Below are positions 38,503-48,384 of a stretch of 64,000 nt of DNA, piece by piece. Origin of the DNA: Iodobacter ciconiae (GTDB taxonomy: Bacteria; Pseudomonadota; Gammaproteobacteria; Burkholderiales; Chitinibacteraceae). The position numbers were made by a program, and so were the translations under genes. Location: assembly GCF_003952345.1 (NCBI RefSeq), contig NZ_CP034433.1, positions 2,480,001-2,544,000 of the forward strand, given 5' to 3'. Numbering within the stretch: position 1 is the first letter of the stretch; every line of letters begins with the position of its first letter. The notes below the pieces were generated by a model. The model did no database searches and was not told where the DNA came from. It saw nothing but the letters and a program-made list of their open reading frames with translations.

Positions 38503-39429
38503 TTATTTTTTCCTTCCACGACTAATCAAGGTCGCTAATACCGCCAGCAGCAGCACACCCCCCGTGAGCATAATCGACAAAGTTGAACCAAAGGGCCAGT
38601 CACGGCTATCCAGGAACTGCTGTTTAATTAAATTCCCCACCATAATGCCATCGGTGCCCCCCACCAGATCAGGCACGGCAAACATACCAAGAGCCGGAAT
38701 AAACACGAGAGCGGCACCAGCCCAAACACCGGGCAGAGAAAGCGGCCAGGTAATTCTCCAGAAACGCTGCCAGGCCGATGCACCTAAATCCTGTGCAGCA
38801 GCAAGCAGTGCCATATCGTGCTTTTCCAAATTTGCATAGAGCGGCAAGACCATAAACGGTAAATGCACATAGACCAGCACCACAATCACCGCAAAATGGG
38901 TAAATAGAAACTGCTGCGGGCCAATACCAAACCATGCTAATACGCTGTTTACCGTCATGGCAAAATAGCCCTGAGGTCCCAGAATAATCATCCAAGCATA
39001 AACACGGATTAGAAAATTACTCCAGAAAGGCAAAATCACCAATAATATGAGTAAATCACGGTATTTCTTTGGACTACGCGCAATCAGCCATGCCAACGGA
39101 TAAGCCAGAATAATACAAAATAGTGTTGTTAAACCTGCGTACCAGAATGACTTAACAAATAATTCAACGTAAACGCCGTCTTCAAAAAAACGACTGAAAT
39201 TTTCCAGCGTCAGAAAATCACGCCAGTTTTGTGAATTAATTAAAAGCGTACGCACACCAGTATCAGGGTGGATATCCACCAGCGGCATCAGACCGCCATA
39301 TTCGCCTGGAAAACGAAACGCCGAGAAAATCATGATCAGCGTAGGGATGGCAAAAAAGATCAATAAGTACAAAAGAGGCGGGCCAGAAATTAGCCACTTC
39401 GCCAGACCGGGCGATTTTACTTTGGACAT
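38503..39429 (-). CDS. potB: Spermidine/putrescine ABC transporter permease (PotB-type)
   Basis: 308-residue permease with about six transmembrane segments and an EAA-type loop (AAQDLGASAWQRFWRITWPL). It is longer than E. coli PotB (275) and nearer PotH (317) in size, due to an extended periplasmic loop between helices 1 and 2. It lies nine bases downstream of potA. Confidence 0.92.
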   Translation of the reverse strand: MSKVKSPGLAKWLISGPPLLYLLIFFAIPTLIMIFSAFRFPGEYGGLMPLVDIHPDTGVRTLLINSQNWRDFLTLENFSRFFEDGVYVELFVKSFWYAGLTTLFCIILAYPLAWLIARSPKKYRDLLILLVILPFWSNFLIRVYAWMIILGPQGYFAMTVNSVLAWFGIGPQQFLFTHFAVIVVLVYVHLPFMVLPLYANLEKHDMALLAAAQDLGASAWQRFWRITWPLSLPGVWAGAALVFIPALGMFAVPDLVGGTDGIMVGNLIKQQFLDSRDWPFGSTLSIMLTGGVLLLAVLATLISRGRKK

Positions 39430-39438
39430 CTCGCCCCC

Positions 39439-40527
39439 TTAAGACAGCAAAAAGTGGCCGGCGTCATAACGCCATGCCAGCTCTACTGCATCATTGTCAT
39501 CAAAGAATTTGGCGCGACCCGCTGCAGAATTAGGCAACATGGCTTCAACCAGGATGCCATTATCTAATTTCACGATATAAATGGTAACGTCCCCAAGATA
39601 GAGGCAGTTTTCAACCGTTCCCTTAAAGTGCACTTCATCTGCATCTGTATTATCCAAGCTGGCTGCCAGCTTAATTTTTTCAGGGCGTAAGCTCAGCGTG
39701 CCTTTCTGACCAACTACAGCGTCCGCAACCAAAAGAGCTTCGGCAATACCAACGCCCGCAATTTCAAGCTGCATACGGTCGTTTGAAATTGATTTAATCG
39801 TGGCATCAAGTAAATTGCACTGACCAATAAAATCGGCAACAAAGCGGCTTTTCGGATAGCTGTAAATCGTTTCAGGCGCATCCAGCTGCTCCACCTGCCC
39901 CTTATTCATTACGGCAATCCGGTGTGATAAGGCCAAAGCCTCGCCCTGATCGTGTGTCACATACACAAAGGTCACACCTACTTCTTTTTGCAGGGTGATC
40001 AGCTCCATCTGCATCTGCTCGCGCAATTTGGCATCGAGTGCAGATAAAGGCTCATCCAGCAGCAAAAGACGTGGGCGATTCACCAAGGATCGGGCAATGG
40101 CGACACGCTGACGCTGGCCACCGGATAATTCATGCGGAAACCGATGTGCGAACTCCTGCAAACGCACGTCTTCCAGAATTTCCGCCACGCGAAACTTAAT
40201 CTCGGCAGCAGAAGCCTTCGCCATTTTCAAAGGAAAGGCAATATTGTCAGCCACGCTCATATGCGGAAACAGTGCGTAATTCTGAAATACGGTATGCACC
40301 GGGCGCTTTTCTGGCGGCACCAGGGACATATCTTGCCCATCGAGCAAAATAGCACCCGAATCTGGCTGCTCAAAACCAGCCAACATCCGTAAAAGCGTAG
40401 TTTTTCCACAGCCCGAAGGGCCAAGCAAAGTAAAGAATTCACCGGCTTTTACCGACAAGCTCACATGATTAACGGCAATGAAATCGCCGAAAGTTTTTAC
40501 GACGTCACGGATCTCCAGCAGGGCCAT
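39439..40527 (-). CDS. potA: Spermidine/putrescine ABC transporter ATPase
   Basis: 362-residue ABC ATPase. Walker A GPSGCGKTT, Q-loop QNYALFPHM, signature LSGGQRQRVAIARSL, Walker B LLLLDEPLSALD and the switch His in VTHDQGEA are all intact. A C-terminal TOBE domain (from about residue 280) is typical of PotA/PotG. I start at the ATG at 40527 (MALLEIRDVVKTFG), preceded by GAGAAG; 12 more in-frame residues upstream do not resemble the family. First gene of the operon. Confidence 0.94.
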   Translation of the reverse strand: MALLEIRDVVKTFGDFIAVNHVSLSVKAGEFFTLLGPSGCGKTTLLRMLAGFEQPDSGAILLDGQDMSLVPPEKRPVHTVFQNYALFPHMSVADNIAFPLKMAKASAAEIKFRVAEILEDVRLQEFAHRFPHELSGGQRQRVAIARSLVNRPRLLLLDEPLSALDAKLREQMQMELITLQKEVGVTFVYVTHDQGEALALSHRIAVMNKGQVEQLDAPETIYSYPKSRFVADFIGQCNLLDATIKSISNDRMQLEIAGVGIAEALLVADAVVGQKGTLSLRPEKIKLAASLDNTDADEVHFKGTVENCLYLGDVTIYIVKLDNGILVEAMLPNSAAGRAKFFDDNDAVELAWRYDAGHFLLS

Positions 40528-41202
40528 AGTCTTCTCACAAAAAAACGGTCGCCATTCTAACAAAAACTTACCCCCGGGGAGTTTTTCTAAGCGCTAAAAT
40601 CGGCATTTGTCATTAGTAAAATAAAACATACTCTGTGGCTTAAAAATAGTGATCAGCCCTTAACGGGCCTCTATCGGCAAGGGCAAGCCACAATATGAGC
40701 TCAGGCGCTCTTTTTTACTGATAACAAAGGATAAAACAGGCATTATTTACAAAGCATGGAAAGCAAATCGAAATACAATGGGATGTGAAGCTTCTCACCA
40801 GAAACAGCATACAAAAATATCCTCCGGCACAAATTGTGCTGGTAGCATCTGCTCCCGGTAAGAAGGCATCAACTCTGGAAGATAAATCTATTAATAAGGT
40901 TAATTAATACTAAGCTGCTTCTGTTTGATTTAGCCCCCCAAAATAGCATCCTCAAACCCTCGATAACTAAAATAGCTGCAGACAAAAAATTGGTAGCCAA
41001 ATATCGCGGTAAGTGCTCCAGACATCGATGAATCATTTACAATCATGCTAATGGAGTGCTTATAAAAGGTAACTGGCACCCACTTGCAAATTAAACAAAA
41101 TGACAAGAACACCTGCTTAGTTTTGCTCAACACGAGCAACATACTCCAGCTAAAAAAACGAATACACGGCCCAAAACCCTTAGCACGATAAGACCTATAC
41201 AA
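40528..41202. other. Long divergent intergenic region
   Basis: About 675 bp between the divergent potA and HD-GYP genes with no convincing gene. It should hold both promoters. A small perfect palindrome (GCACAAATTGTGC at 40827-40839) is the only site of note. An open frame at 40930-41202 on the minus strand lacks a ribosome-binding site and family resemblance. Confidence 0.5.
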
Positions 41203-42540
41203 TTGGAAACACGCCTTCCCGTCTCAGCTTTACAAGCTGGCCTATTTATCAGCGAACTTGATCGCCCATGGTTAGACACGCCCTTTTTGCTGGAAGGGTT
41301 TCTGCTTGAAACCTCCGAGCAACTCGCCCAGCTCAAAGAATACTGCCAGTTTGTAACGGTTAACTTTGACCGCTCAACGGGAGGCAGGGAGCAATGGGGA
41401 TTTTTAAGCGACCAAAAATCTGATAAGGAAATATTTACTCCACAGCTTCAATACCAAACTGTAGAAATTAAAAAGCAGATCTCCCTGCTCAAAGAATTGC
41501 GCCAACGTTTCGCTCTCTGGTCACAAAGAAGGAATAGTAAAACCCAGGAGCCCTACACAGAGCCACAAATTATTATTTATGCTGACAGCATACCGATTAA
41601 GAAGGAAATCCCCCAGGCTCAAGTAGTACATCGCATGGCTAGCGACGTAATAGAAGCCGCAATGGAAGCCATCAGCAAAGATTTACAGCCCAGAACAGAA
41701 GTCATCAACGACATTGTTTCCAAAATGGTTGATTCAATTATCCGCAATCCCAGCGCCCTGCTTTGGTTATCTCAACTAAAGGCCACCGACAACTACGCCT
41801 ATGGTCATGCGCTCGACACCGCTGTCTATATGCTGGCCTTTGGCAGGCACCTTGGCTATCCGCAAGAAGACCTGCACAAACTGGGTTTTGCAGGCTTAAT
41901 GCTTGATATTGGCAAAATGAAATTACCGGAGAATCTGCTCAAACACAGCGGTCCTTACTCGCCCAACGAGTTTTCCATAATGAAAACACACGTCAAGCAC
42001 AGCCTGGATATTCTGAATCAAATTAAAGAAGTACCACTTGATGTCTACGATATGGTAGCGCGCCATCACGAGCGTATTGATGGCAGCGGCTATCCTGCCG
42101 GCTTAAAAGGCGAGAGTATTGGTTTATTTTCCTGCATGGCAGGCATCGTAGATTGCTTTACCGCCCTGACCAGCGATCGCAATCATGCCGAAACAAAGAA
42201 TTCGCATACCGCCTTGCAGCTTTTATACAAGTGGAGTGATAAATACTTCCACCCGGCTCTGGTTGAGCAATTTGCCCAATGTATTGGTATTTTTCCCGTC
42301 GGCACCCTAGTTGAGCTAAGCAGTGGCGATATCGGGATCGTGGCAGGGCAAAATCGCAGCAGAAGACTCAGGCCTAAAATACTTTTAGTTTTAGGGCCAG
42401 ATAAACAGCCCCACGCCCGGCCCAATCTATTGGATTTAATGGTTAATCCGGTCATGAATGCAGGCCAGGAAATCTGCATTCGCAGAGAATGGCCACAAGG
42501 AAGCTTTAATATTGATCTTCGGGAGTATTTCCTGGGATGA
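41203..42540 (+). CDS. HD-GYP domain protein with altered HD motif
   Basis: 445-residue protein. The N-terminal 130 residues resemble DUF3391 (LPVSALQAGLFISELDRPWL), and residues about 190-360 an HD-GYP cyclic-di-GMP phosphodiesterase. The HHExxDGxGYP motif is intact (H288-H289-E290, D293, G296-Y-P298), but the name-giving HD doublet reads L234-D235 (MLDIGKMKLP), losing one metal ligand. Activity is therefore uncertain. The start is the TTG at 41203 with only a weak upstream site. Its stop overlaps the next gene by four bases (ATGA), so two c-di-GMP-degrading-type proteins are made together. Confidence 0.88.
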   Translation: METRLPVSALQAGLFISELDRPWLDTPFLLEGFLLETSEQLAQLKEYCQFVTVNFDRSTGGREQWGFLSDQKSDKEIFTPQLQYQTVEIKKQISLLKELRQRFALWSQRRNSKTQEPYTEPQIIIYADSIPIKKEIPQAQVVHRMASDVIEAAMEAISKDLQPRTEVINDIVSKMVDSIIRNPSALLWLSQLKATDNYAYGHALDTAVYMLAFGRHLGYPQEDLHKLGFAGLMLDIGKMKLPENLLKHSGPYSPNEFSIMKTHVKHSLDILNQIKEVPLDVYDMVARHHERIDGSGYPAGLKGESIGLFSCMAGIVDCFTALTSDRNHAETKNSHTALQLLYKWSDKYFHPALVEQFAQCIGIFPVGTLVELSSGDIGIVAGQNRSRRLRPKILLVLGPDKQPHARPNLLDLMVNPVMNAGQEICIRREWPQGSFNIDLREYFLG

Positions 42541-44081
42541 AAGAGAACGCCCCGGCAAATACCGATCTTGCCATCCTTGCCAGCTATCAACTTAACGAGC
42601 AATTTACTCCCCAGCTTGAAACCCTGATACAAACACACTGCCAGGCTGTAGATCAAACCCTCTACCAGGATTATTTTCAGGCTCTGATTCAGGGCAAAGC
42701 TCTTGCACTATGGTCACAGCTTAGCCCTCATGGCCTAAACCTGTCAACGCTGCTGCTACTGGGCTGGCGCGAGCTGATTTTGCAATATTTGCCCACCGAA
42801 GCCAATGCACCCATAGACCGGCTATGCCTGGCTGAGCTGGCAAAACCCCAGCAATACACGCTTTCTTCCCTGCAAACCAGCTCACCAGCCCATGGACTGG
42901 AAAATGCCAAACGACATACCCAAGCCGGACGCAGCATTGCCCTGCTCTATATCAAATTTGGCCATATTGAATCCTTATGCCCAAACACCAGCCAGCCCTT
43001 AAATGAAATGCTGCGCCAGGAAGATAGGCTTTATCCCCTAGAAAACGGCCTGCTGCTCATTCTGCCCAATATGGCAGGAGAAGGGCATTCATTACTGGCA
43101 GCCAACCGGGCACAACAACTACTCGCGCACTCTTTTACAGAGCATTCAACCAATCTACGTATTGGTATCGCCTTGTGGCCAGAGCACGGACAAACCGCCA
43201 AACAACTAATTCTGGCAGCACAGGCTGCGGCCAAACATTGCAGCAATGAAGAGCCTGCCATTTATCAAGCCAAACGGGATATTCAGGGGCGCCTGCTGGG
43301 TAAACTGGAAAAGCCACTCAGAGACGCACTGGCACAAAACCGTTTTCATCTGGCGTTTCAGCCACAGCTTCAGCCCGGCCCAAACGGCCCTTCATACAAA
43401 GGAGCCGAAGTCCTGCTGCGCTGGCAAGATGCCGAGCTTGGCGCAATCCGTCCCGATGAAGCGGTACTGGTTGCAGAACTGCTTGGCCTGATGCCGCAAC
43501 TCACCCGCTGTGTCATTCACTCTGCTCTGCGAGAATTTTCCCTGCTGATCAGGCAAGGACTTAGCGGCAGTTTAAGCATCAATCTTACCCCATCCAATCT
43601 GCTTGATTCCCGCCTGGCACAAGAAGTCGAAAACGCGCTGCAGCTTTGGAATATACCGGGGGAGCGGATTATTTTTGAGATTACCGAATCGGCAGCAATC
43701 GAAGATCTGGAGGCGACAATAAACAGCCTGCAGGCACTCAAAGCACTGGGGTGCAAATTAGCACTGGATGACTTTGGTACGGGCTATGCCTCACTTTCCT
43801 ACTTAAAGCGCTTACCAATTGATGAATTAAAAATTGACCAAAGCTTTATCCGCACCATCATTCAAAATGAAACAGATGCACATATCGTTGAAAGCGTCAT
43901 CAAGCTAGCTCATACCCTTGGCCTGAGTGTAGTTGCTGAGGGCGTTGAAGATCAGGCCACTCTGGAGATACTGGTGTCCTACGATTGCAATTTAATCCAG
44001 GGGTATTACTTCAGCAGCCCCCTCAGCCCTGGCGACTTAATACAGTTTTGCCAGCGGTTGCAGCCTGTAAAACCCATATAA
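42537..44081 (+). CDS. EAL-domain cyclic-di-GMP phosphodiesterase with degenerate GGDEF
   Basis: 514 residues. The N-terminal part (1-120) is unrecognised; residues about 125-245 look like a GGDEF fold whose signature is lost (YPLENGLLLILP where RxGGDEF is expected). The EAL domain (about 255-505) keeps the catalytic set in variant form: E291-V-L293, NLTPSNL, FEITESAA, LDDFGTGYAS, ELKIDQSFI and EGVED, so phosphodiesterase activity is likely. Translationally coupled to the HD-GYP gene upstream, which suggests a joint role in lowering c-di-GMP. Confidence 0.9.
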   Translation: MKENAPANTDLAILASYQLNEQFTPQLETLIQTHCQAVDQTLYQDYFQALIQGKALALWSQLSPHGLNLSTLLLLGWRELILQYLPTEANAPIDRLCLAELAKPQQYTLSSLQTSSPAHGLENAKRHTQAGRSIALLYIKFGHIESLCPNTSQPLNEMLRQEDRLYPLENGLLLILPNMAGEGHSLLAANRAQQLLAHSFTEHSTNLRIGIALWPEHGQTAKQLILAAQAAAKHCSNEEPAIYQAKRDIQGRLLGKLEKPLRDALAQNRFHLAFQPQLQPGPNGPSYKGAEVLLRWQDAELGAIRPDEAVLVAELLGLMPQLTRCVIHSALREFSLLIRQGLSGSLSINLTPSNLLDSRLAQEVENALQLWNIPGERIIFEITESAAIEDLEATINSLQALKALGCKLALDDFGTGYASLSYLKRLPIDELKIDQSFIRTIIQNETDAHIVESVIKLAHTLGLSVVAEGVEDQATLEILVSYDCNLIQGYYFSSPLSPGDLIQFCQRLQPVKPI

Positions 44082-44130
44082 CCGTAAAACAATGCTCTAC
44101 AAAACCTAATATATATGAGACGGGGCAATA

Positions 44131-45450
44131 ATGAACTGGCAGCAGCTGCTTAATGCCAAGCGACTTGGCACGGTACGAAATGATTTGTTTCCCCACGAAA
44201 CAGGGCGCAGTGATTTTCATAAGGATCACGACCGGATTGTCTTTTCATCCCCTTTTCGCCGCCTGGGCCGCAAAACCCAAGTCCACCCGCTCACTGAAAA
44301 TGATCACGTACATACACGGCTAACGCACTCGCTTGAAGTCAGCTGTGTAGGGCGCAGCTTAGGCGTCATTGTCGGACAAAGGTTGCAATACACCCTGCCC
44401 CAGCACATCACTCCTTACGATATTGGTGCAATCGTGCAAGCCGCCTGTCTGGCCCATGATATTGGCAATCCTCCCTTTGGCCATGCCGGAGAATACGCGA
44501 TTCGCGATTGGTTTTGCCGTGATCAGCACGCCTATTTACTCCAGAATCTGAGTACCAATGAACGACTGGATTTAATGACCTTCGAAGGCAATGCCCAGGG
44601 CTTTAGGGTAGTCACCCAGCTGGAAAACCACCGTTTTGAAGGCGGCATGCGCCTCACCTACGCAACACTGGGCACCACACTGAAATACCCCTGGACCTCC
44701 AGTGATGCGACGCCCGGTGGCAAATTCAGCTGCTATCAGTCAGAGCAAAATATCCTGGAGGAAATCGCCACCGAGCTGGGCCTGCCCATGCTTGGAAAAA
44801 ACCGCTGGGCCCGCCATCCGCTCTCCTACCTGATGGAGGCTGCCGATGATATTTGCTACGCCATTCTTGATTTGGAAGACGGCATAGAAATCGGCATGCT
44901 GGCCTACGAGCAGGTAGAGCCACTTCTGATTAAAATTTGCGGTGGCGAGCAAGATCTGCTTGAGCTGGAAATTGCCGCAGCCCCATCTGCCCGGCGAAAA
45001 ATATCGCTATTGCGCGGCAAAGCAATCGAGCGCTGTATACATGATGTAAGCGAAACATTTATGCAGCACTACACCACCATTATGCAAGGCCAGTTTCAGG
45101 GCGATTTACTCAGCGCCACACCAAGCAGCATGCGAGATGGCATCAATGCTGCCAAACAGCTTGCCCGTGACCGGATTTTTAATGAAAGGCGAAAAATCGA
45201 AATCGAAGTAGGCTCCTTCACCTGCCTTGATATTCTGCTCAACGCCTTTTGTAATGCAGCTTACCAGCAAAAAGTATCACCACAGATGAGTTTTAGAATG
45301 AAAAGGATTCTTGATTTAATGGAATACAATGCTCCCCAAAAAGAATGGTCTCTCTATGAAAGCTACAGCCGTGTACTCGATTTTATTGGCGGGATGACAG
45401 ACAACTATGCAACCTATCTAGCGCAGCAGGTAGGAGGAATGGGGCGTTGA
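44131..45450 (+). CDS. dgt: Deoxyguanosinetriphosphate triphosphohydrolase-like protein
   Basis: 439-residue HD-superfamily dNTPase, hydrolysing dGTP or other dNTPs to deoxynucleoside plus triphosphate. The metal motif shows HTRLTHSLEV (first His), CLAHDIGNPPFGHAGE (HD pair and a later His) and a downstream Asp in EAADDICYAI. Length and the FSSPFRRLGRKTQVHPL start region match the dgt family type 2. ACGGGG lies about eight bases before the ATG. It follows the EAL gene after 49 bp. Confidence 0.94.
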   Translation: MNWQQLLNAKRLGTVRNDLFPHETGRSDFHKDHDRIVFSSPFRRLGRKTQVHPLTENDHVHTRLTHSLEVSCVGRSLGVIVGQRLQYTLPQHITPYDIGAIVQAACLAHDIGNPPFGHAGEYAIRDWFCRDQHAYLLQNLSTNERLDLMTFEGNAQGFRVVTQLENHRFEGGMRLTYATLGTTLKYPWTSSDATPGGKFSCYQSEQNILEEIATELGLPMLGKNRWARHPLSYLMEAADDICYAILDLEDGIEIGMLAYEQVEPLLIKICGGEQDLLELEIAAAPSARRKISLLRGKAIERCIHDVSETFMQHYTTIMQGQFQGDLLSATPSSMRDGINAAKQLARDRIFNERRKIEIEVGSFTCLDILLNAFCNAAYQQKVSPQMSFRMKRILDLMEYNAPQKEWSLYESYSRVLDFIGGMTDNYATYLAQQVGGMGR

Positions 45451-45545
45451 GCGCAGAAATACCAGCCCCTCCCATCCTTTATGCAACACATCATTTTTTA
45501 ATAAATCACCCAGCTTGTCCGTCTTTGCAGCAAGGAAACAGAACA

Positions 45546-45839
45546 ATGAAAAATTTCATTCTAGCCATAGCGTGTACTCTTAGCCTAAGCGGCTGTGCCG
45601 TCGTCGCCGTCGGCGCTGCGGCAGTTAGCGTCACCAGCACAGCCGTTGGCATGGCCTGGGATGTAGGTAAGGCGGGAGTTTCAGGTGTGGCCTCCGTGGG
45701 TGGCGCGGCGATAGATGCTTTAAGCAGCAGCCCTGCACCCGCTCCCAGTTTGCCTGCCGCCGCACCGGCAGCCTATATTCCCCCCGCTCAAAACCCGGTT
45801 TCAAGTGAAGCAGAAGTACGTGCATTAAAACCTGAATAA
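45546..45839 (+). CDS. Small outer-membrane-type lipoprotein
   Basis: 97-residue lipoprotein with signal MKNFILAIACTLSLSGC; the lipobox LSGC makes Cys17 the lipidated residue. A Val/Ala/Gly-rich hydrophobic stretch follows, then a Pro/Ala-rich C-terminus. I start at the ATG at 45546, which has AAGGAAA upstream; a longer frame to 45447 overlapping dgt is not supported by family features. Function unknown. Confidence 0.82.
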   Translation: MKNFILAIACTLSLSGCAVVAVGAAAVSVTSTAVGMAWDVGKAGVSGVASVGGAAIDALSSSPAPAPSLPAAAPAAYIPPAQNPVSSEAEVRALKPE

Positions 45840-45922
45840 ACAAATTCCCCCGACCACAAGCCAAGCGGGTATAGCCATATACCTGCCTTGTAATTACATT
45901 GTGGCTGGCGTAATCAATTCAT

Positions 45923-45960
45923 AAAAAAATACCGCATACTGATACTCCAGCATGCGGTAT
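45923..45960 (-). terminator. Terminator downstream of ompW
   Basis: Stem ATACCGCAT (45929-45937) and ATGCGGTAT (45952-45960) with a 14-base loop, followed on the minus strand by a run of seven T. It is about 80 bp past the ompW stop; a weaker hairpin (GCCATT/AATGGC, 46015-46032) lies nearer the stop. Confidence 0.7.
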
Positions 45961-46038
45961 AAACTTGAAAAATATATTTACTAATCAGCCTGATTTAAAT
46001 ATATTTTTTGATTTGCCATTGATTCAAATGGCTTATTT

Positions 46039-46635
46039 TTAGAATTTTGTCCCTAAACCAAAACCAATAACCCATGGATTAATTTTCAAAGTACCTAAAT
46101 CAGCTCCATTCAAACTCACATCTGTTTTAATCCAGAGCTTCTTCACGTCCACATTAATAAATATATTTTTACTTACCGCAAAGTCTGCACCAATTTGCAA
46201 TGCACCGCCAAAACTATTGTTATCAATTGTTAAAGCCTGATTACCTACTTTCAAATCATTTTTATAAAAGCGGGTGTAATTCAGGCCTGCACCCACATAA
46301 GGCCGGAAAAAACTTTCAGGAGAAAAATGATATTGCAAGGTAACAGTGGGAGGCAAAACAGAAACTTTACCCAAGCTGCCAAGACTTGATGTCACTTCAT
46401 GGCGAGTTGTGCCCAAGATCAATTCTGCACCAATGTTATTGGTGATCATATAGGTGAAATCCAGCTCGGCTGTCGTATCTGAATCTGCACCTACACTCAG
46501 AGTACTTAATGCACCATCGGTGCTATCTGCAGGTGCAACATTAATAACCCGCAAGCGGGCTAAAATATCACCCGGAGCCGCAAATGAAGCGACAGAAACC
46601 AAGCTCAACATAGCGGCAATCAAAGTTTTTTTCAT
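46039..46635 (-). CDS. ompW: Outer membrane protein OmpW
   Basis: 198-residue OmpW-family eight-stranded beta-barrel. Signal peptide MKKTLIAAMLSLVSVASFA cleaves before APGD. Barrel strands typical of OmpW follow (LARLRVINVAPADS, TYMITNNIGAELILG, PTVTLQYHFSP) and the protein ends in the aromatic GLGTKF required for barrel assembly. I start at the ATG at 46635, with CCGGAG upstream, rather than an earlier ATG eight codons away. The family carries small hydrophobic molecules and responds to stress and oxygen in other bacteria. Confidence 0.93.
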   Translation of the reverse strand: MKKTLIAAMLSLVSVASFAAPGDILARLRVINVAPADSTDGALSTLSVGADSDTTAELDFTYMITNNIGAELILGTTRHEVTSSLGSLGKVSVLPPTVTLQYHFSPESFFRPYVGAGLNYTRFYKNDLKVGNQALTIDNNSFGGALQIGADFAVSKNIFINVDVKKLWIKTDVSLNGADLGTLKINPWVIGFGLGTKF

Positions 46636-47202
46636 GCTATTACTCCGGATTTTATTCAAAATAAAATTGATATCTGAGTAGATACTGGCAGGGGGTTTTT
46701 CCTTACCTAACGCCGTGCCCAGCCAAGAAGGGAGTGAAATGTAGCAAATAAAAAACGACTACATTTTGAGCCAGATCAGAAAAAACGCATTCAACAGTAA
46801 ATGAACTTTTATTTTAAATAGAAAAACAGACATAAATGCTTTTTAATAATACCTGCAATAACAGCCTAATCAATAATACAAATGAGCAGAGAATCATTCA
46901 CGAATAAAACCAGATTCTCTTGCTAATCACTCCAAATATACAAAATACACCCTACATCATTAAACCTACACTCAATCACAATTTACTAAAGCCGGCATCC
47001 CGTAAAACCATCAATACTACCGGCTAAATCCATACTCGCCAGTTATTTTAAACCTTTAGCACTATTTACCTAACCATATGCACAGCCCATAAGCGGTTGA
47101 ATTCACACAAATTTAATTTTAAAGAATGATATATAACCCAAAACACAAAGCAGTTGCTAGAATCGCAGGATCGATCACCACTATCACTCACTGAGATTAT
47201 CA
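46636..47202. other. AT-rich divergent intergenic region (ompW / terC-like)
   Basis: 567 bp without a convincing gene, AT-rich, between two divergent genes and so expected to hold both promoters. A hairpin (AGCCGG near 46993 with CCGGCT near 47020) is visible. Nothing else was recognised. Confidence 0.5.
47155..47163 (+). promoter_or_regulatory. Possible extended -10 promoter of the terC-like gene
   Basis: TGCTAGAAT matches the extended -10 form (TGn then TAGAAT) and ends 39 bp before the ATG at 47203, leaving a plausible short leader. No good -35 was seen, which extended -10 promoters can tolerate. Weak evidence. Confidence 0.3.
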
Positions 47203-48210
47203 ATGCTTTCCAATCTGCGCTTTTTTAAAAGCTCCTTTATCGTCACCTTTCTTGGTTTGGCCGCAGCCTACTGGTTAGGCGGCCCTAAGGCCATGTTTAT
47301 TGCCGCTATTTTATCGGTATTAGAAGTATCACTTTCTTTTGACAACGCCGTTGTCAATGCAACGGTACTGAAAGATATGGATGCCGTCTGGCGCAAACGC
47401 TTTATAACCTGGGGTATGCTCATTGCCGTATTTGGGATGCGGGTTATTTTCCCGGTACTAATTGTGGCCGTTATTGCACACCTCACTCCATGGGCCGCTT
47501 TAATGATGGCAGTTAGCCAGCCGGAACAATACGCCTCAGCATTAACCTCATCCCATATTGTAGTGGCAGGCTTTGGCGGTACATTTTTGATGATGGTATT
47601 TTTAAAGTTCTTTTTTGATCAGGAGAAAGAGATTCACTGGTTGCATATTGTTGAGTCTCCTCTGGTTAAAATGGGAAAAATGGGGGGAATTGAAATTGGT
47701 CTCTGTTTAATCATTGTTTATCTGATTTCTAATCAGCTTGCTGATCATGGCCAGCTTAGTTTTATTTTGTCCTCTATCGCCGGGATAGTCACTTACATTA
47801 TTGTTGACGGATTTGGCTCTTTATTGGGCGGGGAAGAAAACCACGGCCAAACAACCGTAATCAGAACAGGTTTCTCCGCATTTATGTATTTAGAAGTACT
47901 CGATGCCAGCTTTAGCTTTGATGGTGTAATTGGTGCATTTGCTTTATCCAATAACATTTTTATTATTGCAATTGGCCTGGGTATTGGCGCAATGTTTGTT
48001 CGCTCGCTCACCATTATGTTTGTAGAGAAAGAAACACTGGATCAATTCAGATACCTGGAGCACGGTGCATTTTATGCAATTGGTGCCCTTGCCTTTATTA
48101 TGTTTATTGGTACATTCCACGAGATTCCAGAAATTATTACCGGTTTAATTGGCGCAGGCTTAATTGGTGTTTCATTACTGGCATCGCTACATCATAAAAA
48201 ACACAACTAA
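47203..48210 (+). CDS. TerC-superfamily (DUF475) membrane protein
   Basis: 335-residue membrane protein with about nine hydrophobic segments. It carries the two acidic half-motifs of the TerC/DUF475 group: EVSLSFDNAVVNATVL near residue 40 and EVLDASFSFDGVIGAFAL near residue 226, thought to take part in metal-ion movement. It is convergent with the Ter gene cluster and stops 175 bp from terA, so it is a likely functional partner; TerC and TerD proteins are thought to act together at the membrane. A strong terminator follows. Confidence 0.9.
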   Translation: MLSNLRFFKSSFIVTFLGLAAAYWLGGPKAMFIAAILSVLEVSLSFDNAVVNATVLKDMDAVWRKRFITWGMLIAVFGMRVIFPVLIVAVIAHLTPWAALMMAVSQPEQYASALTSSHIVVAGFGGTFLMMVFLKFFFDQEKEIHWLHIVESPLVKMGKMGGIEIGLCLIIVYLISNQLADHGQLSFILSSIAGIVTYIIVDGFGSLLGGEENHGQTTVIRTGFSAFMYLEVLDASFSFDGVIGAFALSNNIFIIAIGLGIGAMFVRSLTIMFVEKETLDQFRYLEHGAFYAIGALAFIMFIGTFHEIPEIITGLIGAGLIGVSLLASLHHKKHN

Positions 48211-48213
48211 AAA

Positions 48214-48248
48214 AATAAAAAGGGCGATCTTTGTATCGCCCTTTTTTT
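48214..48248. terminator. Bidirectional terminator between terC-like gene and terA
   Basis: Stem AGGGCGAT (48221-48228) and ATCGCCCT (48235-48242) with a six-base loop, an A-rich run before and seven T after. It can end both the plus-strand membrane protein gene and the converging minus-strand Ter operon. Confidence 0.88.
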
Positions 48249-48384
48249 CGCTATTAAAAAGATAAGTCTGATATCAATAGTAACATTTGCTACGTTTAGC
48301 CTATTTACTTAAAAAATGGCAGTTAAGCATCCAGAGTACAAGGCAGGCCGGGGACTATTTCGAAAAATTACCCCAAAATATCCT

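Noticed and set aside
40930..41202. 90-codon minus-strand open frame upstream of the HD-GYP gene
   Set aside because: No ribosome-binding site, Cys/Phe-rich without recognisable domain, and it covers the expected promoter region.
42183..42656. 157-codon minus-strand open frame across the HD-GYP/EAL junction
   Set aside because: Antisense to two overlapping well-supported genes and without domain resemblance.
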